Program-made: the position numbers and the translations under genes
In this document: one piece after another, positions 1 to 7,826 of the stretch
Numbering within the stretch: position 1 is the first letter of the stretch
Layout: every line of letters starts with the position of its first letter
From: JAVBSX01 sp051660685
GTDB taxonomy: Bacteria > Planctomycetota > Planctomycetia > Pirellulales > Thermoguttaceae
DNA length: 48,338 bases
Assembly (NCBI GenBank): GCA_051660685.1
Contig: JBOFQB010000020.1
Location: forward strand, 1 to 48,338
Direction of reading: 5' to 3'
Notes under the pieces: generated by a model
What the model saw: only the letters and a program-made list of their open reading frames with translations
Database searches by the model: none
What the model was told of the DNA's origin: nothing

Positions 1-181
1 CAGTCCGCTAACAAGTTCCGCGAAAAGGAGCAATTTTCATTTTTGGACCACGAAAATCACGAAAGTCACGAAAACCTCACAAAATATAGTTTTTCGTGTC
101 TTTTGTGTGTTTCGTGGTAAAAACAAATCCGTCCAACCCGGCTCGGTTCAAATTGCAAAACCAAACTTGTTAGCAGTCTGC
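1..181. repeat. R1 MITE-like element, copy 1 (left edge cut by window)
   Basis: This non-coding element begins at the window edge with CAGTCCGCTAACAAGTT and ends with AACTTGTTAGCAGTCTG, which is nearly its reverse complement. The interior holds CACGAAA tracts that pair with a TTTCGTGGT stretch, so the whole element can fold. It matches copies near 37201, 40743 and 44293. It ends about 4 bp before the stop codon of the gspF gene that lies to its right on the minus strand. Confidence 0.85.
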
Positions 182-184
182 CAA

Positions 185-1402
185 TTAAAACTGGAAGTTG
201 GCCCCCATTTGAAAAATGGGAAAAAGCAAAGCAAGGATGATAAACAAAACGGCGAGCGCCATACCGAGGAGCAACAGAGGTTCCAGCAATCGGAGCATCG
301 TTTCGAGACGCCGACTGATTTGGCGTTCCATCGTATCAGCTGCGCCAATAAGAACGGATTCAAGAGTGTTGGATTCTTCGGCAACGGAAATCATGACCAT
401 AACCTGAGGAGGAAAAATCCCCGTTTCGGCTAAAGGTTTGGCGAGTGATTCTCCGGCAGAAACATTTTCCGCCGATTTGGTGATCGCTTCTGCAAGGAGA
501 ACATTTCCCGTCGAGTTGCTCGAAATGTCAAGAGCACGCAAAATCGGCACACCATTTTCGAGCAGGGTTCCAAAAACACGACAAAAGCGGGCAACCGCCG
601 ATTCGAGCAGGATCGTCCCCAGAATCGGTATTTTCAACTTCCAACGGTCCAAAAACCGACGTCCCCATTTCGTTGTTGCCTGCATTTTGACCCAAACCGC
701 AACAATTGCGATTCCTCCTCCAAGGTACATCCAGTATGTCGCAATAAATGTTCGAGCACTGAGCAGAAAAACGGTTGCAGCGGGCAATTGTCCCCCTTGT
801 TGGACGATTTGGTCAAACATCGGTTCAAACTTGGGGACAAAAAAAGTGACCAAGACAGTCACGAGGAGGAAACCAACGACGCAGAGAATCAGGGGATAGG
901 TCATTGCGCCGATAATTTTGGACCGCATTTCACCTTGTTGTTCAAGAAACCTAGCAGTTCGACGCAATGAATCTTCGAGAAAAGCCCCTTCAGCTCCTGC
1001 CCGGATGATGCTGATTGTCAGTTCGTTAAAAACCTTAGGATGTGACGCAAACGCATTGTCAATCGACTCCCCTTCTGAAACCTGATCGAGAAGATCGTTG
1101 AGAACCATTTTCAATCCCGGTTGCGTCGCCTGTTTCACAAGCGTCTGAAAAGCGGTCAAAACCGGGACCCCATTTTCAAGTAAATCGGCCAATTGCGAAA
1201 GAGTTGCGGCAATCAAGGTCGGGGAAATGCGACGACCGCCAAAATTGATGTTGATTTGCCCTTTTTTGGCGTCAACAACCGAACTCGGGAAAAGGGATTG
1301 TCGCGCAAGGACATCGAGAGCTTCACGACGCGAATTCGCAGCCAATTTCCCTGAAACGTTGACCCCGGTTAAGGTCTTTGCTTTGTATAAAAAATCAGGC
1401 AT
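185..1402 (-). CDS. gspF: Type II secretion / type IV pilus inner-membrane platform protein GspF/PilC
   Basis: This 405-residue protein has the GspF/PilC architecture: two repeats of the T2SSF domain (about 65-190 and 270-395), each followed by hydrophobic segments. Membrane segments are visible near residues 166-190, 222-240 and 375-400. The duplicated motif LLENGVPVL / LLENGVPIL marks the two repeats, and a conserved FVPKF follows the first membrane segment. In this family the protein is the inner-membrane platform that works with the assembly ATPase to push pseudopilins. No GspE, GspG or other partner is adjacent, but a secretin (7827) and a GspK (15859) lie elsewhere in the window. The gene is downstream of recA by 116 bp. 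Its upstream region is C-rich repeat R5 with no Shine-Dalgarno sequence. Length is normal for the family. Confidence 0.93.
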   Translation of the reverse strand: MPDFLYKAKTLTGVNVSGKLAANSRREALDVLARQSLFPSSVVDAKKGQININFGGRRISPTLIAATLSQLADLLENGVPVLTAFQTLVKQATQPGLKMVLNDLLDQVSEGESIDNAFASHPKVFNELTISIIRAGAEGAFLEDSLRRTARFLEQQGEMRSKIIGAMTYPLILCVVGFLLVTVLVTFFVPKFEPMFDQIVQQGGQLPAATVFLLSARTFIATYWMYLGGGIAIVAVWVKMQATTKWGRRFLDRWKLKIPILGTILLESAVARFCRVFGTLLENGVPILRALDISSNSTGNVLLAEAITKSAENVSAGESLAKPLAETGIFPPQVMVMISVAEESNTLESVLIGAADTMERQISRRLETMLRLLEPLLLLGMALAVLFIILALLFPIFQMGANFQF

Positions 1403-1410
1403 ATCGTGTT

Positions 1411-1460
1411 ATAGGGGATCGGATATTGAGGATCGAATATAGGGGATAGGGAACAGGGAA
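1411..1460. repeat. R5 G/C-rich tract upstream of gspF
   Basis: GGGGATAGGGAA-type tracts on the plus strand. Read on the minus strand this is a C-rich run between recA and the gspF start codon. It is a half copy of the R5 family. Confidence 0.7.
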
Positions 1461-1518
1461 TTCGTCCAATAATTCCCCTCTCAATCTCCCAACCCGTCAA
1501 CCTCCTGTTTGGGTTTCC

Positions 1519-2628
1519 TCACAAATCATCCCCTGAACTGGCGAAGATGCTTACTCCTCCATCTTCGAGAAGCGATTCCATGATTTGGACCTCGATCTGC
1601 TTCGTAAAATCAGGATTGTCCTTGAAATACTGTCGCGCCTTTTCACGTCCCTGACCAAGCGGGACATCTCCATAACGAAACCAAGCCCCGGATTTAATAA
1701 TCAGCCGTTTCGTAATCGCCAAATCGAGCAAATCCCCCTCATACGATATGCCGCATGAATGTAACATGTCAAATTCGGCCCCTCGAAAAGGAGGTGCAAC
1801 CTTGTTTTTCACCACTTTCGCCTTAACCCGTTGTCCAACAACCTCTTCCCCCTCCTTGAGTTGACCGATCCGTCGAACGTCAATTCGACAGGAACAGTAA
1901 AATTTCAACGCCCGACCGCCCGGCGTTGTTTCAGGGGACCCAAACATGACCCCAATTTTCTCCCGTATCTGGTTGATGAAAATAACCGATGTCTTACTCC
2001 GCGAGATTGCTCCGGTCAATTTCCGAAGTGCCTGACTCATCAATCGGGCTTGAAGACCGACATGCGAGTCGCCGATTTCTCCTTGCAGTTCTTTTTCGGG
2101 AACCAAAGCAGCAACGGAGTCAACAACGATGATGTCAACAGAGTTGGATTTCACGAGCATTTCAGCAATTCGCATTGCTTCTTCCCCGCTGCTTGGTTGC
2201 GAGACAAGGAGACTTTCGAGATCGACCCCAAGTCGCTTTGCCCAACTTGGATCAAGGGCATGTTCAGCGTCAATAAACGCCGCAATTCCGCCCCCTTTTT
2301 GAGCATTAGCGACAATATGCAAGGTCAACGTCGTTTTTCCACTTGATTCCGGGCCAAAAATCTCAATAATCCGCCCCCTTGGGATTCCATGTCCCCCAAG
2401 TGCAAGATCAAGCGTAAGACTCCCGGTCGAAATACCGCTCAAACTTGGCGTGTGTTCCATCCCAAGCGACATAATCGCTCCTTCACCAAATTGTTTTTCA
2501 ATCTGGGAAACCGCATTCCTGAGTTCGGGATTCTTATCGTAAAGCGTCTCAATCTTTTTCTGACTCTTCGGATTCGAAACGGGTTTCGCTCCCTTTTTAA
2601 TCGGAGCTGCTTCTTGTTTTTTCGGCAT
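1519..2628 (-). CDS. recA: Recombinase RecA
   Basis: RecA forms filaments on single-stranded DNA, drives strand exchange and stimulates LexA-type self-cleavage. The 369 residues carry a Walker A motif GPESSGKTT at about 92-100, the segment IDAEHALDP, a Walker B-like IIVVDSVAALVP, the loop-2 region with FINQIREKIGVMFGSPETTPGG and a family signature ALKFYCSCRID. The last normally reads ALKFYASVRLD, so the two cysteines are unusual. A lysine- and proline-rich tail of about 30 residues precedes the core. The start is set by AGGAC upstream of ATG at 2628. The gene starts 22 bp after the serC stop codon and is probably cotranscribed with it. No clear LexA box was seen in the short gap. Confidence 0.98.
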   Translation of the reverse strand: MPKKQEAAPIKKGAKPVSNPKSQKKIETLYDKNPELRNAVSQIEKQFGEGAIMSLGMEHTPSLSGISTGSLTLDLALGGHGIPRGRIIEIFGPESSGKTTLTLHIVANAQKGGGIAAFIDAEHALDPSWAKRLGVDLESLLVSQPSSGEEAMRIAEMLVKSNSVDIIVVDSVAALVPEKELQGEIGDSHVGLQARLMSQALRKLTGAISRSKTSVIFINQIREKIGVMFGSPETTPGGRALKFYCSCRIDVRRIGQLKEGEEVVGQRVKAKVVKNKVAPPFRGAEFDMLHSCGISYEGDLLDLAITKRLIIKSGAWFRYGDVPLGQGREKARQYFKDNPDFTKQIEVQIMESLLEDGGVSIFASSGDDL

Positions 2629-2650
2629 ATCGTCCTCGTTTCCCGGTTAT

Positions 2651-3745
2651 TTAACTATTCTTTTTCGCAAAATCCTTCATAAATTCCGTCAGGGCAACGA
2701 CACCTTCGCGGGGCATTGCGTTGTAAATCGACGCGCGAAGTCCCCCAACACTGCGATGTCCCGCCAATGTGATCAGATTGTGCGTCTTCGCTTCTGTTTC
2801 AAACCTCTTATCCAACTCCTCACTCGGCAGTCGGAACGGAACATTCATAATCGAACGGTATGCCTTTTCCGCATGTCCCTTGTAATATCCCCCCGATTGG
2901 TCAATCACATCATACAACAGTTGGGCTTTTTCCTTATTGTCCGCGTAAACTTTTTCCAAACCGCCCCGATCATGGAGCAACCAATCGGTCACTAATTTGA
3001 CCATGTAGATCGAGAAACAGGGAGGAGTGTTGAGCATTGATTTCTGCTCGGCAATTTTTTTGTAGTTCAGCAGAGAGGGGATCGTTTCGTCGGATCGTTC
3101 AACCAGATCGTCCCGGATAATAACAAGAGTAACACCGGCCGGACCTGCATTCTTTTGGGCGCAAGCATAAAGCAATCCGTACTTAGAAACGTCAACCGGC
3201 TTGCTGAAAATATCGGACGAACTGTCACAGACAAGCGGAACAGAACCGGTTTGCGGTTCTGTCGGCCAAGTAATCCCCTCAATCGTCTCATTCGAGCAAA
3301 AATAACAGTAAGCAGCACCCGGATTCAACTTTAATTCTTCCGCAGTCGGTTTGCGCCGGAATTCCGTTCCTTTTCCGTCCCAAACAACATGAGCGTCTCC
3401 GACAATTTTGGCTTCACTGAGTGCTTTTTTACTCCAAGAACCTGTCACAATGTAATCCGCTGATTTGGCTGGTCCTTTGAGCAGATTCATCGGAATCATT
3501 GCGAATTGCAGCAGAGCACCCCCTTGCAGAAAAAGGACTTGATAATTATTCGGGACATTGAGTAATTGCCGAATGTTCGCTTCTGCTTGTTCAATAATTG
3601 CGATAAAAGGTTTGGATCTATGACTGATCTCCATAACAGAAGCCCCGACGCCGGGAAGAGCAAGAAGTTCTTCCTGAGCTTTTTTGAGAACAGGTAAGGG
3701 GAGAACAGCGGGACCGGCTGAAAAATTATAGGCGCGTTGTTGCAT
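2651..3745 (-). CDS. serC: Phosphoserine aminotransferase
   Basis: SerC converts 3-phosphohydroxypyruvate and glutamate to phosphoserine and 2-oxoglutarate, and also acts in vitamin B6 synthesis in some bacteria. The protein is 364 residues when started at ATG 3745 (MQQRAYNFSAGPAVLP), which fits the family. An in-frame upstream extension to 3877 would overlap the mtnA 3' end and is not family-like. AGGAA lies 7 bases before this ATG. The PLP lysine is K198 in ACAQKNAGPAG, the same number as in E. coli SerC. The sugar- and phosphate-binding segment FLQGGALLQF is also present. The gene sits between mtnA and recA in a co-directional cluster. Confidence 0.96.
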   Translation of the reverse strand: MQQRAYNFSAGPAVLPLPVLKKAQEELLALPGVGASVMEISHRSKPFIAIIEQAEANIRQLLNVPNNYQVLFLQGGALLQFAMIPMNLLKGPAKSADYIVTGSWSKKALSEAKIVGDAHVVWDGKGTEFRRKPTAEELKLNPGAAYCYFCSNETIEGITWPTEPQTGSVPLVCDSSSDIFSKPVDVSKYGLLYACAQKNAGPAGVTLVIIRDDLVERSDETIPSLLNYKKIAEQKSMLNTPPCFSIYMVKLVTDWLLHDRGGLEKVYADNKEKAQLLYDVIDQSGGYYKGHAEKAYRSIMNVPFRLPSEELDKRFETEAKTHNLITLAGHRSVGGLRASIYNAMPREGVVALTEFMKDFAKKNS

Positions 3746-3866
3746 TGGAAATTTCCTGAAAGAAACAATGAGGTAAGGTTGGAACCGCCCAACCGACCTC
3801 AGTATTTTACCGAAACAATCTTTCCGTTCAAGGGCCAAGAAATAAGAGAGACGGGAGAGAAAGGGT

Positions 3867-4931
3867 TCACCTTGCAATCATATTCCGAACGGTTTCGCGG
3901 TTGACCGGGGAGATGATTCCCCGTTCAGTAATAATTCCGGCAATCAATTCGGCTGGAGTCACATCGAACGCCGGATTGTAGACCTTGACACCTTCAGGAG
4001 CAGTCCGTTTCCCAAAACCGCAAGTGATTTCCGTCTCGGATCGTTCCTCAATTGGAATCCCTGACCCATTTTCCAACGTGAGGTCAAACGTCGAGACAGG
4101 TGCAGCAACGTAAAAGGGAATGTTATGCGCTTTAGCCGAGATTGCAACACCATAAGTGCCAATTTTATTGGCCGTATCTCCATTTGCCGCAATCCGGTCA
4201 GCCCCGACAATGACCGCATTGATTTTTCCTTCACGCATAACCCAAGCCGACATGGAATCGCAAATCAAGGTCACGTCGATTCCCCGTTGCATCAATTCCC
4301 AAGATGTTAGTCTCGCCCCTTGCAAAAGGGGGCGTGTTTCGTCGGCGTAAACCTGAATCTTTTTTCCTGATTCCGTTGCCGCAAAAAAAACAGCAAGTGC
4401 TGTTCCGTAATCCGCTGTTGCAAGTCCCCCCGCATTACAATGCGTCAAACAGGTATCTCCATCTCGCAAAAGAGTTGCGCCGTGTTGACCGATTTGACGA
4501 CAGATTTGTCGATCTTCTTCATGAATTTGGACTGCTTCATTCCAAAGGGCAACCGCAATCTGTTCCGGTTCGTTTGCTCCTCGCAACATTTGCGCTTTAT
4601 GCTTCATTCGGTCCAACGCCCAGAATAGATTGACCGCTGTTGGTCGGCTTGACGCGAGATAGGAGACGATTTTTTCGAGGTGTGAGAAAAATTCAGACTC
4701 CGAAACATGTTGTCCTAAAACCGGTTGCAGACCGACACAAACACCGTAAGCGGCTGAAATACCGATTGCGGGTGCTCCCCGGACTCTCAGTTGCTTGATT
4801 GCTTCCCAAACCGTTTCAACGGTTTTGCAGTCGATTTCCAACAACTCTGTCGGCAAAAGGGTCTGGTCAATTAAACGGAGACAACCTGTTTGATAATCAC
4901 CGATCCAAGAAAGAGTTTCTATCTGTTTCAT
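3867..4931 (-). CDS. mtnA: S-methyl-5-thioribose-1-phosphate isomerase
   Basis: MtnA isomerises methylthioribose-1-phosphate to methylthioribulose-1-phosphate in methionine salvage. The 354-residue protein is of normal length and contains RGAPAIG at 51-57, the catalytic cysteine C165 in THCNAGGLATADYGTA and the catalytic aspartate D245 in IVGADRIAANGDTANKIGT. These distinguish MtnA from the related eIF2B subunits. No other methionine-salvage genes are in the window. It begins 12 bp after the stop of the hypothetical gene at 4944 and is followed by serC. No convincing Shine-Dalgarno sequence precedes the ATG. Confidence 0.95.
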   Translation of the reverse strand: MKQIETLSWIGDYQTGCLRLIDQTLLPTELLEIDCKTVETVWEAIKQLRVRGAPAIGISAAYGVCVGLQPVLGQHVSESEFFSHLEKIVSYLASSRPTAVNLFWALDRMKHKAQMLRGANEPEQIAVALWNEAVQIHEEDRQICRQIGQHGATLLRDGDTCLTHCNAGGLATADYGTALAVFFAATESGKKIQVYADETRPLLQGARLTSWELMQRGIDVTLICDSMSAWVMREGKINAVIVGADRIAANGDTANKIGTYGVAISAKAHNIPFYVAAPVSTFDLTLENGSGIPIEERSETEITCGFGKRTAPEGVKVYNPAFDVTPAELIAGIITERGIISPVNRETVRNMIAR

Positions 4932-4943
4932 CGTTCAAATTTT

Positions 4944-5513
4944 CTAAAATAGGGGGTCTTGGGGCCAATCTCGGTGATAAACAGGAACCTTTTTGGGAGG
5001 TAAAGGTTGACGATAAACATCGGCCCAACATTCCCGATCTTCGTCAGAAGCGTAATACGTCAACCAAATATTCGGGTTACCTCCTGCATGAGAACAATCC
5101 CAATGTATGTAGTTGTTCCGATTGTCCAGTTTTTTCTCCCGGGAAGGAAGAATGTCAAGACAGATCAACCGATACAGCTCGCGGTCCGAAAGATGGTCGG
5201 TAAAATCGAGAATGATTTTTTTCTCAAACAGTTTCAAGACAGTATCATTGAGAATGGAATGAAGGTCTTCATCGTTAAGAGGATCGGGGTTGGGGAGTCG
5301 CATTTCAGGCTCGAACCAACGATAAACAGGGACAATTGGGGCGGTTTCCCAATCGAGCATGGACGCGAGAAACTCGTTTTCCAACTTCAGTGAGAGATGA
5401 CGAACATCGACGCGACTGATTGCTTCATCGTAATAAGGTTCCAATTCGGTCCACAATTCAGCATTGCGAATCAGATCATCAATTTCGTCCGTTGTGCAGG
5501 ACATATCAAACAT
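4944..5513 (-). CDS. Uncharacterised 189-residue acidic protein
   Basis: I do not recognise a family. The sequence is soluble, rich in Asp, Glu, Trp and Tyr, with no signal peptide or membrane segment. A central helical part (LSDRELYRLICLDILPSREK) is followed by an aromatic C-terminus (YIHWDCSHAGG, WLTYYASDEDRECWADVY). The start at 5513 is chosen because AGAGGA lies about 8 bases upstream. A GTG 27 bases further up would place that site inside the gene. It ends 12 bp before mtnA and heads the mtnA-serC-recA-gspF run, so cotranscription is likely. Compact spacing and steady codon use argue that it is real. Confidence 0.75.
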   Translation of the reverse strand: MFDMSCTTDEIDDLIRNAELWTELEPYYDEAISRVDVRHLSLKLENEFLASMLDWETAPIVPVYRWFEPEMRLPNPDPLNDEDLHSILNDTVLKLFEKKIILDFTDHLSDRELYRLICLDILPSREKKLDNRNNYIHWDCSHAGGNPNIWLTYYASDEDRECWADVYRQPLPPKKVPVYHRDWPQDPLF

Positions 5514-6028
5514 GGGCAGAATCCTCTTTATACCTAACACTGCAAAAAAGATGAAACGTGTTCTCGGTCTTCCCGTTGAATGGACTCTTTGAGTCGGGAA
5601 TTTTCAACGACAAGGAACCGAACAGGTTCAAAAATTTAACAGCACAGTTGTGTTTGACGGAGATTGGGTGAAACAATGAGACAATTCTAATGACACGCGG
5701 GTCTGGAACACCATTTGTATTGGAATACTGTCTCAAACGCTTCTTTCAATACGCTGAATTTAACAGGAATTGAGAAAACTTCAATAATTATTGGCGGTAT
5801 TCTTGAGAATCTTTTTTCAGCAACCAGATAGAAACGATACAATCGCTATGTTTTTCGTAAAGCGGAATTTTTTACACCCTGATTTGACCGAACGAAAAAA
5901 GAGGGTTCTTCAGGGACCGTCCGGGGAAGGTAACAGGAGAGGTGTGTGTCAGGATCAGTACACGTTATTTGCCCTGAAAATAGGTGTAAAAAGCATTGCA
6001 ACGACCCAAAAATAATACATATCTCCTC

Positions 6029-6095
6029 AATCCCGTCGGGATTCCATGATGATAGATGACGACTTTTCCCAATGATTTCAACCTCGTAGAGGTTG
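6029..6095. repeat. Pair of perfect palindromes (REP-like)
   Basis: AATCCCGTCGGGATT (6029-6043) and CAACCTCGTAGAGGTTG (6079-6095) are each perfect hairpins and share no sequence. They resemble the multi-hairpin clusters near 31.3 and 48.2 kb. They lie about 140 bp beyond the 3' end of accC on the minus strand. Confidence 0.7.
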
Positions 6096-6103
6096 TGTTA
6101 TGG

Positions 6104-6166
6104 TAAAAAACGTCCGTCCAACCCAATTCAGGTCGCAAAACCAACGACTTAGCAAGCTGACGACAA
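6104..6166. repeat. Degenerate 3' half of an R1 element
   Basis: The stretch from GTAAAAAACGTCCGTCCAAC to CTTAGCAAGCTG follows the right half of R1 (CCGTCCAACCC, GCAAAACCAA, TTAGCA) with several mismatches. The left half is missing. Confidence 0.6.
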
Positions 6167-6232
6167 AATGTCCCCGCATAAACAGTCACTTTCATGCAGC
6201 GACGACTTTTCTTACACTGTCTCCAAAACGGT

Positions 6233-7579
6233 CTACTTTTTTCCAAAGGTTTGCTCGATAAAACCTGTATGGATTCGACCGGCTCGAAAATCAGGATGCT
6301 GCAAAATACGAAGTTGGAGCGGAATGGAAGTCTTGATCCCCTCAATTCGCATCTCTTGCAAAGCACGACACATACACGCAATTGCTTCATCCCGGGTCGG
6401 TTGATGTACAAGCAACTTGCCGATCATGGAGTCGTAGTAGGGACTCACGGTATAACCGGCGTGAGCATGAGAGTCAAAACGAACGCCAAAACCGCCCGGG
6501 ACGATCATTCGGCTGATTGTTCCGGGAGAAGGTCGATATTGATGATCGGGGTCTTCAGCGTTGATTCGACATTCAATTGCGCAACCCCGATGTACGATGT
6601 CCTCCTGTTTCCAAGGTAATTTTTCTCCCGCTGCAACCAGAATCTGGGCCTTAATCAAATCAATCCCCGTCACAAGTTCCGTAACCGGATGCTCGACCTG
6701 AATTCGGGCATTCATCTCAATGAAATAGAAGTTTTCGTTTTCGTCAACAATGAACTCGACAGTCCCGGCGTTTGTATAATTGGCTCCTTGAACCAGTTTT
6801 TTGGCGGATTCGCAGATTGCTCGACGTGTTGACTCCTTCATAAGAGGGGCGGGAGTCTCTTCAATCAACTTCTGATGTCGTCGTTGCATCGAACAATCCC
6901 GTTCCCAAAGATGCAGCACATTGCCAAAATTGTCGGCGATAATCTGCACCTCAACATGTCGGGGGTTGCGAATGTACTTTTCGAGATATATCTCCCCATT
7001 TCCAAATGCCGCACTTGCTTCTTGAACCGCTTGGTCAATCGCCGTTTTCAACTGTTCCTCATTCTGGGCGACCCTCATTCCGCGCCCACCTCCTCCTGCC
7101 GACGCTTTGATGAGGACGGGAAAACCGACCTGATTAGCGAATCGTAAGGCGTCCGTTTCCGACTTGATGAGACCGTCACTTCCGGGAACACAGGGGAGTC
7201 CTGATTTGCGGGCAATTTCGCGGGCCGAATTCTTATCTCCCAACAACGACATTGCTTGCGCGGTTGGGCCAATGAATTCGTAATTGCAACTGCGACAGAC
7301 ATCGACGAAATGGGCATTTTCAGAAAGCAGACCATAACCGGGATGAATTGCGGCGACATCACCGACTTCGGCTGCACTGATGATCCGGTCGATTTTCAGA
7401 TAACTGTCCGTTGCGCGGGCGGGACCTATACAAATCGCTTCATCGGCAAGTTCCAGATAAGCAGCACCACGATCTGCTTCGCTATAAACGGCGACCGTTT
7501 CGATTCCCATTTCCCGACAAGCGCGGATGATTCTCAGCGCGATTTCTCCACGATTGGCAATGAGGATACGTTTGAACAT
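6233..7579 (-). CDS. accC: Acetyl-CoA carboxylase, biotin carboxylase subunit
   Basis: AccC carboxylates the biotin on the carrier protein AccB using ATP and bicarbonate, the first step of fatty-acid synthesis. Started at ATG 7579 (MFKRILIANRGEIALRII), the protein has 448 residues, the usual length. It shows the N-terminal biotin carboxylase domain, the ATP-grasp glycine loop KASAGGGGRGM, and the catalytic segment FIEMNARIQVEHPVTE, where EMNTRLQVEHP is usual. An in-frame extension upstream of 7579 is not supported by the family. No accB lies next to it, which is unusual because accB and accC are commonly adjacent. No Shine-Dalgarno sequence is evident. Confidence 0.96.
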   Translation of the reverse strand: MFKRILIANRGEIALRIIRACREMGIETVAVYSEADRGAAYLELADEAICIGPARATDSYLKIDRIISAAEVGDVAAIHPGYGLLSENAHFVDVCRSCNYEFIGPTAQAMSLLGDKNSAREIARKSGLPCVPGSDGLIKSETDALRFANQVGFPVLIKASAGGGGRGMRVAQNEEQLKTAIDQAVQEASAAFGNGEIYLEKYIRNPRHVEVQIIADNFGNVLHLWERDCSMQRRHQKLIEETPAPLMKESTRRAICESAKKLVQGANYTNAGTVEFIVDENENFYFIEMNARIQVEHPVTELVTGIDLIKAQILVAAGEKLPWKQEDIVHRGCAIECRINAEDPDHQYRPSPGTISRMIVPGGFGVRFDSHAHAGYTVSPYYDSMIGKLLVHQPTRDEAIACMCRALQEMRIEGIKTSIPLQLRILQHPDFRAGRIHTGFIEQTFGKK

Positions 7580-7744
7580 AGAACAGATGACGGAGGGGCA
7601 AAAGGACAAAAGGGGCAAAAAAACCTAGGAATCTCAGTGTATCATAACGCTCTGTAAGGGCAATGCAAGGTCGGGGATAGAAGGGCTGCAAAAATTTTCA
7701 CCCCGGACGACAAAAGGATGTCGGAAAGGGGGGAGTGAACACCT

Positions 7745-7800
7745 AGAAAAAGAAAAAGGACTTGTGATGTCAGAAACGGCTTTCCAACATCACAAGTCCT
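7745..7800 (-). terminator. Rho-independent terminator after the secretin gene
   Basis: AGGACTTGTGATGT (7757-7770) and ACATCACAAGTCCT (7787-7800) form a perfect 14-bp stem with a 16-base loop. On the minus strand the stem is followed by TTTTTCTTTTTC. It starts 27 bp after the secretin stop codon. Confidence 0.85.
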
Positions 7801-7826
7801 ACCTCATGTCCAACATTGAGGCCCCT

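Larger units (their letters stand above)
5514..6232. other. Non-coding gap with hairpins and an R1 remnant
   Basis: About 720 bp separate the hypothetical gene from accC. I see no convincing gene. The part nearest accC contains two perfect palindromes and a degenerate R1 3' half. The rest shows nothing I can assign, although it should hold the promoter of the minus-strand cluster that starts at 5513. Confidence 0.7.

Noticed and set aside
1411..1460. Telomere-like function for the GGGATAGGG tracts
   Set aside because: They are interspersed, paired with mirror arms and lie between ordinary genes; nothing indicates a chromosome end.
5791..6015. Small gene in the gap before accC
   Set aside because: The 74-codon frame has no ribosome binding site, no recognisable domain and ends close to the palindromes.
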